A stretch of 64,000 bases of DNA from Comamonadaceae bacterium G21597-S1 (GCA_027214345.1 JAPWHR010000011.1:158389-222388), one strand, 5' to 3'. Shown: positions 35,909-43,966, counted from the stretch's first letter. Translations and numbers: made by a program. The notes: generated by a model from the letters alone, not told the origin.

Positions 35909-37111
35909 TCAGCGCTTGTTGCGAATCGGGATGTCCATCTCGCTGGCCTTGATCTCGCGCACCAGTTCCGGCACACCCCAGGCGAACGCCGGGTCGACCT
36001 TGATCTTGAAGTGGTACATGCTCTGCATGGCCTGGTGATCTTCCTTGCGGAAGGTCATGGTGCCCTTGGGCGTCTCGAAGCTCATGCCTTCCATGGTGCG
36101 GATCAGCTTGTTCGTGTTGGTGTCGCCGTTGGTCTTCTTGAGCGCGGTCACCACGGCCATGGCGGCGGAGAAACCACCGGCGGTGAAGAAGTCCGGCGGC
36201 GACTTGAACTCGGTGTAGTGCTGCGCCACCATGGCGTCGTTGACCGGGTTCTTGGGCAGGCCGAAATAGTAATACGTCGCGCCCTCCATGCCCGGGAACT
36301 GCTTGTAGGCCGCCATGGCCGGAAGTATGTTGCCGCCGGTGGCGATCTCGATGCCGTAGCGCTTGAGGTCCAGGTCGGCGATCTTGAACGGGTTGCCGCC
36401 GCCACCGGCCCAGATGATCCAGATCACCTTGCGGCCCGGCTTGTCCTTGAGGGCGTCGATCAGCCGCTGCGCGCCGGCCGTGAAGTCGGTGGTGTTGGTC
36501 GGCAGGTACTCCTCGTGCACGACCTTGGCCTTCTTGATGGCCTCCTTGTAGGCCTTGACACCGTCGCGGCCGAAGGCGTAGTCCTGCGCCAGCGTCGCGA
36601 TGCTGGTGCCGGGCTGGTCCTGTGCCACGGCGTTGGAGATTGCATCCTGCGTGCTGCTGCGTCCGGTACGGAAGATGTACTTGTTCCACTTGTCGCCGGT
36701 GATGGAGTCGGCCACGGCCGGCTCGACCAGCAGGATCTTCTTGTATTCCTCGGCCACCGGCAGCATGGCCAGGGCCACGCCCGACGAGGTCGGGCCCACG
36801 GCGATGTCGGCCTTGTCGTCGGAATACGCGGCCGCCAGCAGGCTCTTGCCCAGATCGGGCTTGCCCTGGTCGTCTTTCTCGATCACGACGAGTTTCTTGC
36901 CGCCTACCATCATGGTGCCGCCGGTCGCATAGTTCAGGCCCATGTTGAACCCGACCGTGGTCTGCTTGCCATACGCCTCCAGCGGCCCGGTCAGGCTGTG
37001 GATATGGGCGATGCGGATTTCCTTGTCCTGCGCCTGCACGGATACAGGCGAGAGCGTGCTCATTGCGGTGGCTGCGATGGCGGCCAGCGCGACCAGGGTA
37101 CGACGATGCAT
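35909..37111 (-). CDS. livJ: ABC transporter periplasmic substrate-binding protein (LivJ/K type)
   Basis: A 400-residue Leu/Ile/Val-binding-protein-family receptor. The signal peptide is about residues 1-28 (LVALAAIAATAMSTLSPVSVQAQ). KEIRIAHIHSLTGPLEAYGKQTTVGFNMGLNYATGG starts the mature type I periplasmic-binding fold, and VGPTSSGVALAMLPVAEEYKKI is in the hinge region. The ATG at 37111 follows GGAGACAATC. It is the first gene of the importer operon. About 51 bp upstream begins a near-consensus sigma-54 promoter, and the adjacent activator gene is of the matching class, so nitrogen or substrate control through sigma-54 is expected. Ligand is unknown. Confidence 0.92.
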   Translation of the reverse strand: MHRRTLVALAAIAATAMSTLSPVSVQAQDKEIRIAHIHSLTGPLEAYGKQTTVGFNMGLNYATGGTMMVGGKKLVVIEKDDQGKPDLGKSLLAAAYSDDKADIAVGPTSSGVALAMLPVAEEYKKILLVEPAVADSITGDKWNKYIFRTGRSSTQDAISNAVAQDQPGTSIATLAQDYAFGRDGVKAYKEAIKKAKVVHEEYLPTNTTDFTAGAQRLIDALKDKPGRKVIWIIWAGGGGNPFKIADLDLKRYGIEIATGGNILPAMAAYKQFPGMEGATYYYFGLPKNPVNDAMVAQHYTEFKSPPDFFTAGGFSAAMAVVTALKKTNGDTNTNKLIRTMEGMSFETPKGTMTFRKEDHQAMQSMYHFKIKVDPAFAWGVPELVREIKASEMDIPIRNKR

Positions 37112-37172
37112 GATTGTCTCCAGTTGGTTCTTGGGAAATCGACTCACGAAGAAGATCGAACAGCCCGGAAAT

Positions 37173-37189
37173 AGCATGCACCGTGCCAG
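37173..37189 (-). promoter_or_regulatory. Sigma-54 (-24/-12) promoter of the liv operon
   Basis: Minus-strand CTGGCACGGTGCATGCT (37189 to 37173) matches the sigma-54 consensus TGGCACG-N4-TTGC(A/T) with the -24 GG and -12 GC at the required spacing; only one of the two T residues before GC differs. Transcription would start near 37162, leaving a 51-base leader before livJ. Confidence 0.82.
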
Positions 37190-37233
37190 TCTGCAAGCCT
37201 TTGAATTTCAACAGGAAACAGTAACCGGGCTGC

Positions 37234-37260
37234 TGGTATGTTCAATATTTGAACACACCA
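37234..37260. promoter_or_regulatory. 27-bp palindrome, probable activator binding site
   Basis: TGGT-A-TGTTCAA-TAT-TTGAACA-C-ACCA: arms 37234-37245 and 37249-37260 around a central TAT, with one mismatched pair. Its centre (37247) is about 85 bp upstream of the predicted sigma-54 start, the usual place for an upstream activating sequence. The core TGTTCAATATTTGAACA (37239-37255) is perfect apart from its central base. Confidence 0.72.
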
Positions 37261-37302
37261 GATTGTCTGCAATTCAGTCGAATGTATTAATTTCAGACAA
37301 TC
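37261..37302. promoter_or_regulatory. Second inverted repeat at activator 3' end
   Basis: GATTGTCTG (37261-37269) and CAGACAATC (37294-37302) are perfect 9-bp inverted arms 24 bp apart; the right arm lies within the last codons of the activator gene. It could be a stem-loop ending the activator message or a second protein site next to the 27-bp palindrome. Confidence 0.45.
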
Positions 37303-38833
37303 GTTGGTACAAGGTGGCGCGTGAGATACCGAGCAGGCGTGCCGTCGCCATCTTGTTGCCATCGGTGGCCCGCATGGCGGCGGTAATCGCCTGCCGCTCG
37401 ACCTGAGCCACCTGCTCGGCCATCGGTCGCAGCAGGTCCGCGTCCGGCCCTTCCGGCAGCGCGGCGTTCGCGGGCAGGCGATTCGCGCGCGGAACCAGGC
37501 GCGGGTCGACACCGGACTGCAGCAACACCTGGCGCAACAACGCGGCGTCGATGCGCTGGTTGTCGCTGCACATCGCGGACTGCTCCAGTACGTTGCGCAA
37601 CTCGCGGATATTGCCGCGCCACTCGTGGGAGGACAGCAGTTCCAGCGCGTCGGCGGTGATGTCGGGCAGCGTCAACCCGTTGCGCAGGGCGACGTCATCG
37701 GCCAGGGCCTCGACCAGTGCCGGGATGTCGCTGCGCCGCTCGCGCAACGGCGGCACCCGGATCGGCAATACGTTGAGCCGGTAATACAGGTCTTCGCGAA
37801 ATCGGCCGTCGCGCATCCACGCCGTCAGGTCGCGCGATGTAGCGGCGATCACCCGCACGTCGAACGGCACCAGCGTGTTCGAGCCCAGCGGCTCGATCTC
37901 GCCCTCCTGCAAGGCACGCAGCAGTTTGGCCTGCAGCGACAGCGGCATGTCGCCGATTTCGTCGAGGAACAGGCTGCCGCCGTCCGCCAGCTTGAACTTG
38001 CCGTCGCGGGCCTTGCGCTCGGCACCGGTGAAGGCGCCGGGCGCCACACCGAAGAACTCCGCCTCCAGCAAGGTGTCGGGCACTGCGGCGATATTGACGC
38101 TGACCAGCGGCCCGCTCGCGCGGCTGGACGCGGCATGGATGGCATGGGCCAGCAGTTCCTTGCCGGTTCCGGTCTCGCCGAGCAACAGCACCGGGCTGTT
38201 CGATTGCGCCGCGCGCCGGGCCTGGCGCTTGACCTCGACGGCTGCCGCACTGGTGCCGACAAAACTCGTGAAGGTGTACTTGGATGGCCGCGCGCCCTGA
38301 CCGCGCCCGTTCGCCTGGCTCATGCGCTGCATCGCCAGTTCGCGCCGCGCATCGTCGAGATCGCGCTGCATCAGCGCGAACTTGCTGATCAGTGGCTGCA
38401 GGGTCGTCTCGGGGTGGTCGAACAACACGATGCCGATGGCGCCGATCACCGCGTCGTCATCGTCGCGCAGCGGAATGCGGCTGACGACGAAGGTGCCGGC
38501 CCGGTTGGTCAGCAGATCGATCAGGTAGGGCTCGCCCGTCTCCAGCACGCGGCGCATCTGGGTGTTGGGAATCACGTCCTCGACCATGTGCCCCATGAAC
38601 TGGTCCAGCGACGAATATCCCAGCGCCGGCAGGAAGCGCTGGTAACCCTCGTTGACCCAGACGATGCGGCCGGTGCGGTCGACCAGGAACATGCCTTGGC
38701 TGATGCTGGAGAACAGATGGAACATCGACCGCGCCGCCAGTTCCAGGATGCCCTGGGCATCGAGCGGCAGGCCGTTGGCCGCCGCCGCGGCGGAATCGGG
38801 CTGCGGCGCGGGCGCGGCGGTCGGATCGGACAT
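37274..38833 (-). CDS. Sigma-54-dependent activator with PAS and Fis-type domains
   Basis: A 519-residue enhancer-binding protein. An N-terminal PAS domain covers about residues 33-150 (GMFLVDRTGRIVWVNEGYQRFLP), and the AAA+ module about 195-430 has Walker A GETGTGKE, the sigma-54 contact loop GAFTGAE, and LFLDEIGDM. A Fis-type helix-turn-helix ends the protein (MATARLLGISRATLYQRL). The ATG at 38833 has a poor ribosome site. The gene is directly upstream of, and in the same direction as, the liv operon, whose promoter is sigma-54 type with a palindromic upstream site. It is therefore the obvious activator. The PAS domain may sense the imported compound or a downstream acid. Confidence 0.92.
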   Translation of the reverse strand: MSDPTAAPAPQPDSAAAAANGLPLDAQGILELAARSMFHLFSSISQGMFLVDRTGRIVWVNEGYQRFLPALGYSSLDQFMGHMVEDVIPNTQMRRVLETGEPYLIDLLTNRAGTFVVSRIPLRDDDDAVIGAIGIVLFDHPETTLQPLISKFALMQRDLDDARRELAMQRMSQANGRGQGARPSKYTFTSFVGTSAAAVEVKRQARRAAQSNSPVLLLGETGTGKELLAHAIHAASSRASGPLVSVNIAAVPDTLLEAEFFGVAPGAFTGAERKARDGKFKLADGGSLFLDEIGDMPLSLQAKLLRALQEGEIEPLGSNTLVPFDVRVIAATSRDLTAWMRDGRFREDLYYRLNVLPIRVPPLRERRSDIPALVEALADDVALRNGLTLPDITADALELLSSHEWRGNIRELRNVLEQSAMCSDNQRIDAALLRQVLLQSGVDPRLVPRANRLPANAALPEGPDADLLRPMAEQVAQVERQAITAAMRATDGNKMATARLLGISRATLYQRLSEINTFD

Positions 38834-38893
38834 GGGCGCATGTTAACGCCGGCCCCGGCTCGGCTTGCACCGGACGCCCGCTGCGCAAACGGA

Positions 38894-38915
38894 ACCAGCC
38901 GGCAAGCCGGCTGGT
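38894..38915 (-). terminator. Perfect hairpin between fasciclin and activator genes
   Basis: ACCAGCCGGC (38894-38903), AA, GCCGGCTGGT (38906-38915). On the minus strand it is followed by TCCGTTTG, a weak T-rich stretch. Together with the hairpin at 38951-38990 it probably ends the fasciclin message. Confidence 0.55.
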
Positions 38916-38950
38916 GGGATCGATGCCGCCAGTCGCTGCGGCACCCAGGA

Positions 38951-38990
38951 CGGAAACCCTCGTTGCCGGAGTACGGCAACGCGGGTTCCG
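38951..38990 (-). terminator. Long hairpin just after fasciclin stop
   Basis: Arms CGTTGCCG (38961-38968) and CGGCAACG (38974-38981) with a GAGTA loop, extended after one mismatch by CGGAAACCC and GGGTTCCG with a single bulge. It begins 5 bp beyond the fasciclin stop codon. Confidence 0.6.
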
Positions 38991-38995
38991 AGCGC

Positions 38996-39451
38996 TCATT
39001 TCGGGATGATGACGCTGTCGATGACGTGAATCACGCCGTTGTCTGCAACGATGTCGGTGGCGGTCACCTTGGCCTGGTCGACCATCACGCCGTCCTTGGT
39101 CGACACCGTGATGCTGGACCCCTGCACCGACTTGACCATGCCGGCCTTGACGTCGGCAGCCATCACCTTGCCGGGCACGACGTGATAGGTCAGCACGGCG
39201 GTGAGCTTGGCCTTGTCCGCGAGCAAGGCATCCAGGTCCGCCTTGGGAACCTTGGCAAAGGCCGCGTCGGTCGGCGCGAACACGGTGAACGGGCCGGTGC
39301 CCTTGAGCGTTTCGACCAGGCCGGCAGCCTTGAGTGCGGTCGCCAAGGTATTGAACGAGCCGGCGGCGACGGCGGTATCGACGATGTCCTTGGCCTGCAC
39401 CGAGAAGGTGGCACCCAGGGCAATGGCGGCGGCGATGAGGGACTTCTTCAT
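38996..39451 (-). CDS. Fasciclin-domain (FAS1) secreted protein
   Basis: A 151-residue exported FAS1 protein. The signal peptide is about residues 1-20 ([20 protein letters not shown]). A single FAS1 domain fills the rest: [22 protein letters not shown], the H1 motif [29 protein letters not shown], and the H2 motif [18 protein letters not shown]. It probably acts in cell-surface or matrix adhesion. The ATG at 39451 follows TGGAGAACCAC. It lies 148 bp downstream of the sigma factor/ferritin/cytochrome operon with its own promoter candidate and is followed by two hairpins. Confidence 0.92.
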   Translation of the reverse strand: MKKSLIAAAIALGATFSVQAKDIVDTAVAAGSFNTLATALKAAGLVETLKGTGPFTVFAPTDAAFAKVPKADLDALLADKAKLTAVLTYHVVPGKVMAADVKAGMVKSVQGSSITVSTKDGVMVDQAKVTATDIVADNGVIHVIDSVIIPK

Positions 39452-39515
39452 GTGGTTCTCCAGAAGGGTTTGGTGGTCTTCACCATGTCTCGCCAAAAAT
39501 GTGGCGCAGACAGAA

Positions 39516-39542
39516 TTTATACCAAACAGTATTCACCGTGAA
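39516..39542 (-). promoter_or_regulatory. Fasciclin promoter candidate with small palindrome
   Basis: Minus-strand TGGTATAAA (39524-39516) is an extended -10 element in an AT-rich stretch, 65 bp upstream of the fasciclin ATG. Just upstream of it lies TTCAC-C-GTGAA (39532-39542), a perfect palindrome around one base in the -35 zone, which could bind a regulator. No good -35 hexamer was seen. Confidence 0.5.
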
Positions 39543-39599
39543 CTAAATGGTTATTTTTTGACCAACAAGAGCTTTTTGGAGACGACATCGACAAAAGGG

Positions 39600-40004
39600 T
39601 CAGGGCACACCTGGCACCATGCAACGCGCGCCCGCACGGGTTGCGTCCTGCAACCAGGCGATCAACGCCGTGCGTTCCCGGGCGTCGGCGATGCCGGCGT
39701 ATCCCATCGTCGTGCCCGGCACCATGGCGGCGGGGTCGCGCAGGAACCGCTCCAGCGTCTGCGCGTTCCAGACGATGCCGCTGTTGCGCATCGCATCCGA
39801 ATAGAAGGCGAAGCCGGGGGCAGCGCCAGCCTTGCGTCCGAACAGGCCGCAATGTAGAGGACCGGTGCGGTTGCGATCGATGGCATGGCAGGCAATGCAA
39901 CGGTCGTACATGGCCTGGCCTCCGATGTGCTCGGACGCGTCGCCGATGGCCGCCGTCGCAGCCACCGACAACAGTGTCGCCGCCAGTGTGGCGCGCGGCG
40001 TCAT
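39600..40004 (-). CDS. Class I c-type cytochrome
   Basis: A 134-residue periplasmic cytochrome c. The signal peptide covers about residues 1-23 (LAATLLSVAATAAIGDA). The heme motif is CIACH in YDRCIACHAIDRNRTGP, and the distal ligand Met lies in VPGTTMGYAGI. LFGRKAGAAPGFAFYSDAM is typical of cytochromes c2/c550. The ATG at 40004 overlaps the ferritin-like gene stop as ATGA. It is the third gene of the sigma-factor operon and probably shuttles electrons for a periplasmic oxidoreductase not present here. Confidence 0.9.
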   Translation of the reverse strand: MTPRATLAATLLSVAATAAIGDASEHIGGQAMYDRCIACHAIDRNRTGPLHCGLFGRKAGAAPGFAFYSDAMRNSGIVWNAQTLERFLRDPAAMVPGTTMGYAGIADARERTALIAWLQDATRAGARCMVPGVP

Positions 40005-40582
40005 GCCATGAAGGCTGCCGGCACCGGGTTCTGCCCGAGTGCCTGGCGCAGCACGGCCCAATGCATGGCCTCGTCGCCCAGAATGCTGGCGGCCACCTGT
40101 GCCAGCTGGCGATCGGCAAACAAGGGAACGGCACCGAGATAGGCTGACACCGCACCCTTCTCCAGGCCGGCGGCGAACTGCAGGACGTCGGTCTGCGACC
40201 GCAGCTTGTCGGTCGGAAAGGCATAGTCCGCCTTGCCGGCTGCCACCGTGCCGCCCAGCTTGCGCACCGTTGCGGCGAGCGCATCCGCATGCTCCTTGTG
40301 GTGCGACTGGAATCCGATCGCGAGCTTGCGTACGTCGGCCGTCAACAGCCCGCTTTCGGCACCGAGTTGGTAGGCGGCGATCGCCTCGCGCTCGGCGGCC
40401 AGCGCGGTATTGAGGATGCGCAGGTCGGCCTCGGTTTCGCCTCCGCCGGCCCCGGCGGCGAGCGCCTCGCGACCGCCCAGCAGCGCCACGGCCGTGGCCG
40501 ACAGAACCAGCCCGGCGCCCGAGAGCAGGCGCCGGCGCACCGGCAACAAATGGTTGGCAGATACAGATTCGATGGGTGTCAT
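40001..40582 (-). CDS. Ferritin-like domain exported protein
   Basis: A 193-residue exported four-helix protein of the Ferritin_2 type. The leader holds RRR at 16-18 followed by LLSGAGLVLSATAVALL and REALA, a Tat-like signal. ILNTALAAEREAIAAYQLG (helix A, with carboxylate ligand candidates), HHKEHADALAATVRKLGG (helix B) and LGDEAMHWAVLRQALG (helix D) supply Glu and His residues for a diiron site, though the pattern is partial. AAGGAGTTCGTC precedes the ATG. It lies 51 bp after the ECF sigma gene and is coupled to cytochrome c. Confidence 0.85.
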   Translation of the reverse strand: MTPIESVSANHLLPVRRRLLSGAGLVLSATAVALLGGREALAAGAGGGETEADLRILNTALAAEREAIAAYQLGAESGLLTADVRKLAIGFQSHHKEHADALAATVRKLGGTVAAGKADYAFPTDKLRSQTDVLQFAAGLEKGAVSAYLGAVPLFADRQLAQVAASILGDEAMHWAVLRQALGQNPVPAAFMA

Positions 40583-40633
40583 GACGAACTCCTTGATGGG
40601 GGTTGAGGAAAACGATTCGGTTGCAGCGGGCCA

Positions 40634-41359
40634 TCAGGCCTGCTGCACGAGGCCTCGCGCACGCAGGCCGGCCAGCACGTGCAACACGACCGCATCGCAG
40701 CGCGCGCCGGCGAATGCAAAAGCGGTGGGAGCATGGATCTGGAACTGATCGACCAGGGTGTCGCGCAACAAGGCCCGCGCGCGCAGGAAACGCGTCTTGA
40801 CGACGGCTTCGCTGACACCCAGGCAATCGGCCACTTCGCTCACCGACATGTTCTCGACCGCCCGCAGCATGAACACGCTGCGATAGATCACCGGCAGGTC
40901 CGCGATGGCCGCCTGCAATACGGCGCGCAATTCACCACGTTCCGCGGCCAGGTCGGGGGATTCGGGTGCTTGAAACTGGTTCGGCATCGTGATCTCCGCG
41001 CACGCCATGTCGCCACTGTCCCATCCGTCCTCGAGCTGCACCCACTGCCCCTTGCGGCGCAGCGCCTGCAGGGCCACGCGGATGGTGATGCGCACCAGCC
41101 AGGTACCCAGTGCGGACTCGCCCCGGAACGCGTGCAGGTGGGTGAACGCCTGCAGGTAGGCCTCCTGCACCACATCCTGCGCCTGCGCGTCGTCCGGCAC
41201 GATGCCCCGGGCGCTGCGAAACAACAGGCGGTTGTGGCGGCGCATGATCTCCTCGAAGGCCGTTGCGTCGCCCGTGCGGGCACGCCGCACCAAGGCCATC
41301 GCGCAGGCAGCCGGGGCCAGTGGCGGCGCCGCAGGGGGAAGGGTTTCGGTCATGTGCAT
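40634..41359 (-). CDS. ECF-type RNA polymerase sigma factor
   Basis: A 241-residue sigma-70 family factor of the extracytoplasmic-function class. Region 2 spans about 30-95 (YLQAFTHLHAFRGESALGTWLVRITIRVALQALRR). Region 4 spans about 140-195 (LPVIYRSVFMLRAVENMSVSEVADCLGVSEAVVKTRFLRARALL). A C-terminal tail of 45 residues (RCDAVVLHVLAGLRARGL) has a single Cys. No anti-sigma factor gene is adjacent. GGAG lies 8 bp before the ATG at 41359. It leads an operon with a ferritin-like protein and a cytochrome c, and may also drive the fasciclin gene. Confidence 0.92.
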   Translation of the reverse strand: MHMTETLPPAAPPLAPAACAMALVRRARTGDATAFEEIMRRHNRLLFRSARGIVPDDAQAQDVVQEAYLQAFTHLHAFRGESALGTWLVRITIRVALQALRRKGQWVQLEDGWDSGDMACAEITMPNQFQAPESPDLAAERGELRAVLQAAIADLPVIYRSVFMLRAVENMSVSEVADCLGVSEAVVKTRFLRARALLRDTLVDQFQIHAPTAFAFAGARCDAVVLHVLAGLRARGLVQQA

Positions 41360-41571
41360 CGTGTCGTCTCCGGTTTCATGACATTGGATGCAGGCCGGAT
41401 GAAAAAGGTGACACGGCCGGCACCGACATGGGGTTGGCCGGGCCGATCACCACGACCGGCGCCAGAACGAAGGACGCCGCGCGCCGCCCGGCGGTCGGAG
41501 GCAACTGTGGCGCCTGTGGCAACGGTGCCAGGGGTGTTCGACGTGACAGCGCCGGCGCCGCCACGCAGGGG

Positions 41572-42549
41572 TCAACCGGCCCGGTCGCGCCGCACCAGGT
41601 GCGAGCCGAACATCAAAAACTGTTCGGCTTCGCGTGCGATCCGCGCCACCAGCGCACCGGCGTCTTCCACGTCCGTGATCAGGTCGACACCCTCGCCGGC
41701 CCAAACCACGGTGTTGTCGCAGTCGCCGTTGGCTGCCGCTTCCTGGTAGGCACTGCGCTGGGGCTCCAGCGCCTCCTGGAGCTCGCGCTCGCGTCCGTGC
41801 CAGCGCGCGACGAAATCGTTGCGCAGTGCACGCCCGGTGTGGCGAGTCGGCCAGGAATAACCACGCACCTGGTCGAACACGCGGGTGCGCACGGTGGCCT
41901 CGGCCTGCGCCACCATCAGGCGACGCTTGGCCGCGGCCGGGGCCAATGCCTGGGGCGTGGCATAGAAGCGCGTGCCCATCAACGCGCCGTGGGCGCCCAG
42001 CATCAGCGCGGCGGCCAGTCCCCGCCCGTCGACGATGCCGCCCGCCGCAATGACCGGTATCGGCGCGACCAGGTCGACGATGGCCGGCACCAGCGGCAGG
42101 GTGCCCCGTTCACCGCCGTGGCCGCCGGCCTCTGTGCCTTGGGCGACGATCAGGTCGGCTCCGGCTTCGAGCGCCAGCTGCGCGCCTTCGCGATCCTGAA
42201 CCTGGCATATCAACCGGCAACCGGCGGCATTGATCAACCGCCCGAACCGGCGCGGATCGCCGAACGACAGCATCACCGCGTCGGGCCGCGCCGCCAGCAC
42301 CTGCTCGACGATGGCATCGTCGGCGGCCCAGGTGATCAGGCCGGCGCCCCAGCATTTGCGCGTACCCTTCTTGACCAGTGCCAGTTCGCGCTCGAGCCAC
42401 GTCGCGTCGCCGTAACCTCCACCCACCATGCCGAGCCCGCCCGCATTGGAAACCGCAGCGGCCAGCAGGCCGCCGGACACGGCTCCCATGGGCGCGAGCA
42501 CGACCGGCGCACTCAATCCGAACATATCGGTCAATCGGGTTCCAATCAT
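41572..42549 (-). CDS. Nitronate monooxygenase/flavin-dependent oxidoreductase family
   Basis: A 325-residue FMN-dependent TIM-barrel enzyme of the nitronate monooxygenase family. APMGAVSGGLLAAAVSNAGGLGMVGGG is the N-terminal FMN region, IVAQGTEAGGHGGERGTLPLVPAIVD near residue 170 contains the conserved Gly/His loop, and VIAAGGIVDGRGLAAALMLGAHGALMGTRF binds the phosphate. It could oxidise nitronates or act as an enoyl reductase-like enzyme; the class is broad. The ATG at 42549 is only 3 bp past the phosphoesterase stop, so the two are co-transcribed. Confidence 0.88.
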   Translation of the reverse strand: MIGTRLTDMFGLSAPVVLAPMGAVSGGLLAAAVSNAGGLGMVGGGYGDATWLERELALVKKGTRKCWGAGLITWAADDAIVEQVLAARPDAVMLSFGDPRRFGRLINAAGCRLICQVQDREGAQLALEAGADLIVAQGTEAGGHGGERGTLPLVPAIVDLVAPIPVIAAGGIVDGRGLAAALMLGAHGALMGTRFYATPQALAPAAAKRRLMVAQAEATVRTRVFDQVRGYSWPTRHTGRALRNDFVARWHGRERELQEALEPQRSAYQEAAANGDCDNTVVWAGEGVDLITDVEDAGALVARIAREAEQFLMFGSHLVRRDRAG

Positions 42550-42552
42550 GAT

Positions 42553-43362
42553 TCAACCTCCCTGCCCGGCCATGGGCGACCAGGCGCTGTCGCAGGTCGC
42601 GCCGTCGATCTCGACCATGAAATCGATATCGAAGCGCGGGTTTTCACAGACACCGTCGCGGGTATAGCCGCGCGGATTGCAGACGACGCGGGCATCGCCC
42701 AGCGTGTAATCGAAGCTGTCGTGCGTGTGGCCATGCACCCACAGGTCGACCGGCCCGGCGTCAAAGAGATGTTCGGCATTGGAGACGAACGAGGCATTGA
42801 GCAAGGCACCGTCGTAACGCGGGTGGATGCTGCGCCGCGAGGGCGCATGGTGGGTGATGACCACGGTGGGACCGTCGAAAGGCCGCGCCAGCGCACGGGC
42901 GAGCCAGCGGGACTGCTGCGCGAACAGACGGGCCGCATCGGCAGGCTGGAAGGACGCGTGCATGTCGGCAGCGCGGATGCGCGCGAAGTCGCGCATGCAG
43001 CGTATCGCCTCCGCGCGCGCCGCCGCGTTGAGGTCGGGCGTTTCGAACAGGCGGAAATCGGTCCACAGGGTGGCGCCGAGAAAACGCACGCCGCCGAGAA
43101 AGACTTCCGCGTTGTCGAGCACGTCGACGCAGGTTCCCACGCACAGACGCCGCAACTGCTCCAGCGTGCCGTCGATGCTGTCGCCATAGAACTCGTGGTT
43201 GCCGGGCACGTACAGCACCGGCTTGTCCAGGGCCGCAGCCCAGGCGGCGGCAAGCGACGGCCGGCCGATGTCTCCGGCCAGGATGATGACGTCCGCGTCG
43301 TTGCGGGGTGGCTCCATGGCCGCAAACCCAAGATGAAGATCCGAAAGGATATTGAGTTTCAT
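42553..43362 (-). CDS. Calcineurin-type metallophosphoesterase
   Basis: A 269-residue metallophosphoesterase. The ordered motifs are SDLHLG (7-12), GDIG (about 30-33), GNHE (about 54-57), THH near 180, and GHTH near 212, giving a full dimetal site. The natural phosphoester cannot be told. It is divergent from the MarR regulator across a 50-bp gap holding a palindrome, and followed by the nitronate-monooxygenase-like gene. MarR probably represses this pair. Confidence 0.9.
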   Translation of the reverse strand: MKLNILSDLHLGFAAMEPPRNDADVIILAGDIGRPSLAAAWAAALDKPVLYVPGNHEFYGDSIDGTLEQLRRLCVGTCVDVLDNAEVFLGGVRFLGATLWTDFRLFETPDLNAAARAEAIRCMRDFARIRAADMHASFQPADAARLFAQQSRWLARALARPFDGPTVVITHHAPSRRSIHPRYDGALLNASFVSNAEHLFDAGPVDLWVHGHTHDSFDYTLGDARVVCNPRGYTRDGVCENPRFDIDFMVEIDGATCDSAWSPMAGQGG

Positions 43363-43385
43363 GGTCCCTCGGGGAATGAACTGTT

Positions 43386-43404
43386 TATATCACGAGATGA
43401 TATA
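43386..43404. promoter_or_regulatory. MarR-type palindrome in 50-bp divergent gap
   Basis: TATATCA (43386-43392), CGAGA, TGATATA (43398-43404): a perfect 7-5-7 inverted repeat. It overlaps a TATATT -10-like box (43401-43406) 6 bp before the MarR start codon. Size and symmetry fit a MarR dimer site that would control both MarR and the phosphoesterase operon. Confidence 0.68.
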
Positions 43405-43412
43405 TTCGCGCA

Positions 43413-43928
43413 ATGCCCGATTCATCCCGACCCCGACGCGGCCCCACCAGCAAGGCGGATTTCGAAGTGCTGGCGGAGTTTCGCTACCAGCTGCGCAGAT
43501 ACCTGCGATTCAGCGAGGATGTCACCCAGCGCGAGGGCGTCACGCCGCTGCAATACCAGCTGCTGCTGCAGATCCGCGGCTACCCCGGCCGCCAATGGGC
43601 CACCGTCGCCGAACTGGCCGAGCGCTTGCAGGCCAAGCACCATGGCGTGGTCGCGCTGGTTTCGCGCTGCGAGGAACTGGGCCTGGTACGGCGTGTCAGC
43701 AGCACCAGCGATGCGCGCAAGGTCGAGGTGCACCTGACCGACGCCGGCGAGGCCATGGTGCTGCACCTGGCGCAGCTGCACCGCGCCGAGTTGCTGGCGC
43801 TGCAAGGCCGCTTCGTCGTGCCGGACCTCGCGGCGACCGAGGCCGCATTGCCGCCTCGACGCAAGCCCCGTACACGCATCGACGGCCAGGCCCGACCGCC
43901 GGGAAGACCGGGCAAGCCGGCCAGCTGA
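43413..43928 (+). CDS. MarR-family transcriptional regulator
   Basis: A 171-residue winged-helix regulator. The DNA-binding core spans about residues 45-115 (TPLQYQLLLQIRGYP, WATVAELAERLQAKHHGVVALVSRCEELGLVRRVSSTSDARKVEVHLTDAG), with the wing RKVEVHLT. The C-terminus after residue 145 is Pro- and Arg-rich (PPRRKPRTRIDGQARPPGRPG) and probably disordered. The start has no Shine-Dalgarno sequence and lies 7 bp after a -10-like TATATT, so the mRNA may be leaderless. It is divergent from the phosphoesterase with a palindrome between. Confidence 0.9.
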   Translation: MPDSSRPRRGPTSKADFEVLAEFRYQLRRYLRFSEDVTQREGVTPLQYQLLLQIRGYPGRQWATVAELAERLQAKHHGVVALVSRCEELGLVRRVSSTSDARKVEVHLTDAGEAMVLHLAQLHRAELLALQGRFVVPDLAATEAALPPRRKPRTRIDGQARPPGRPGKPAS

Positions 43929-43966
43929 ACGCAGGTGCCGGTGGGCGCAACGGCGCCGGGTGTAGC

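Noticed and set aside
41390..41435. ECF-type autoregulated promoter upstream of the sigma gene (TGTCACC with CATC 16 bp on)
   Set aside because: The match is partial and no comparable pair was seen upstream of the fasciclin gene, so it is not listed as a feature.
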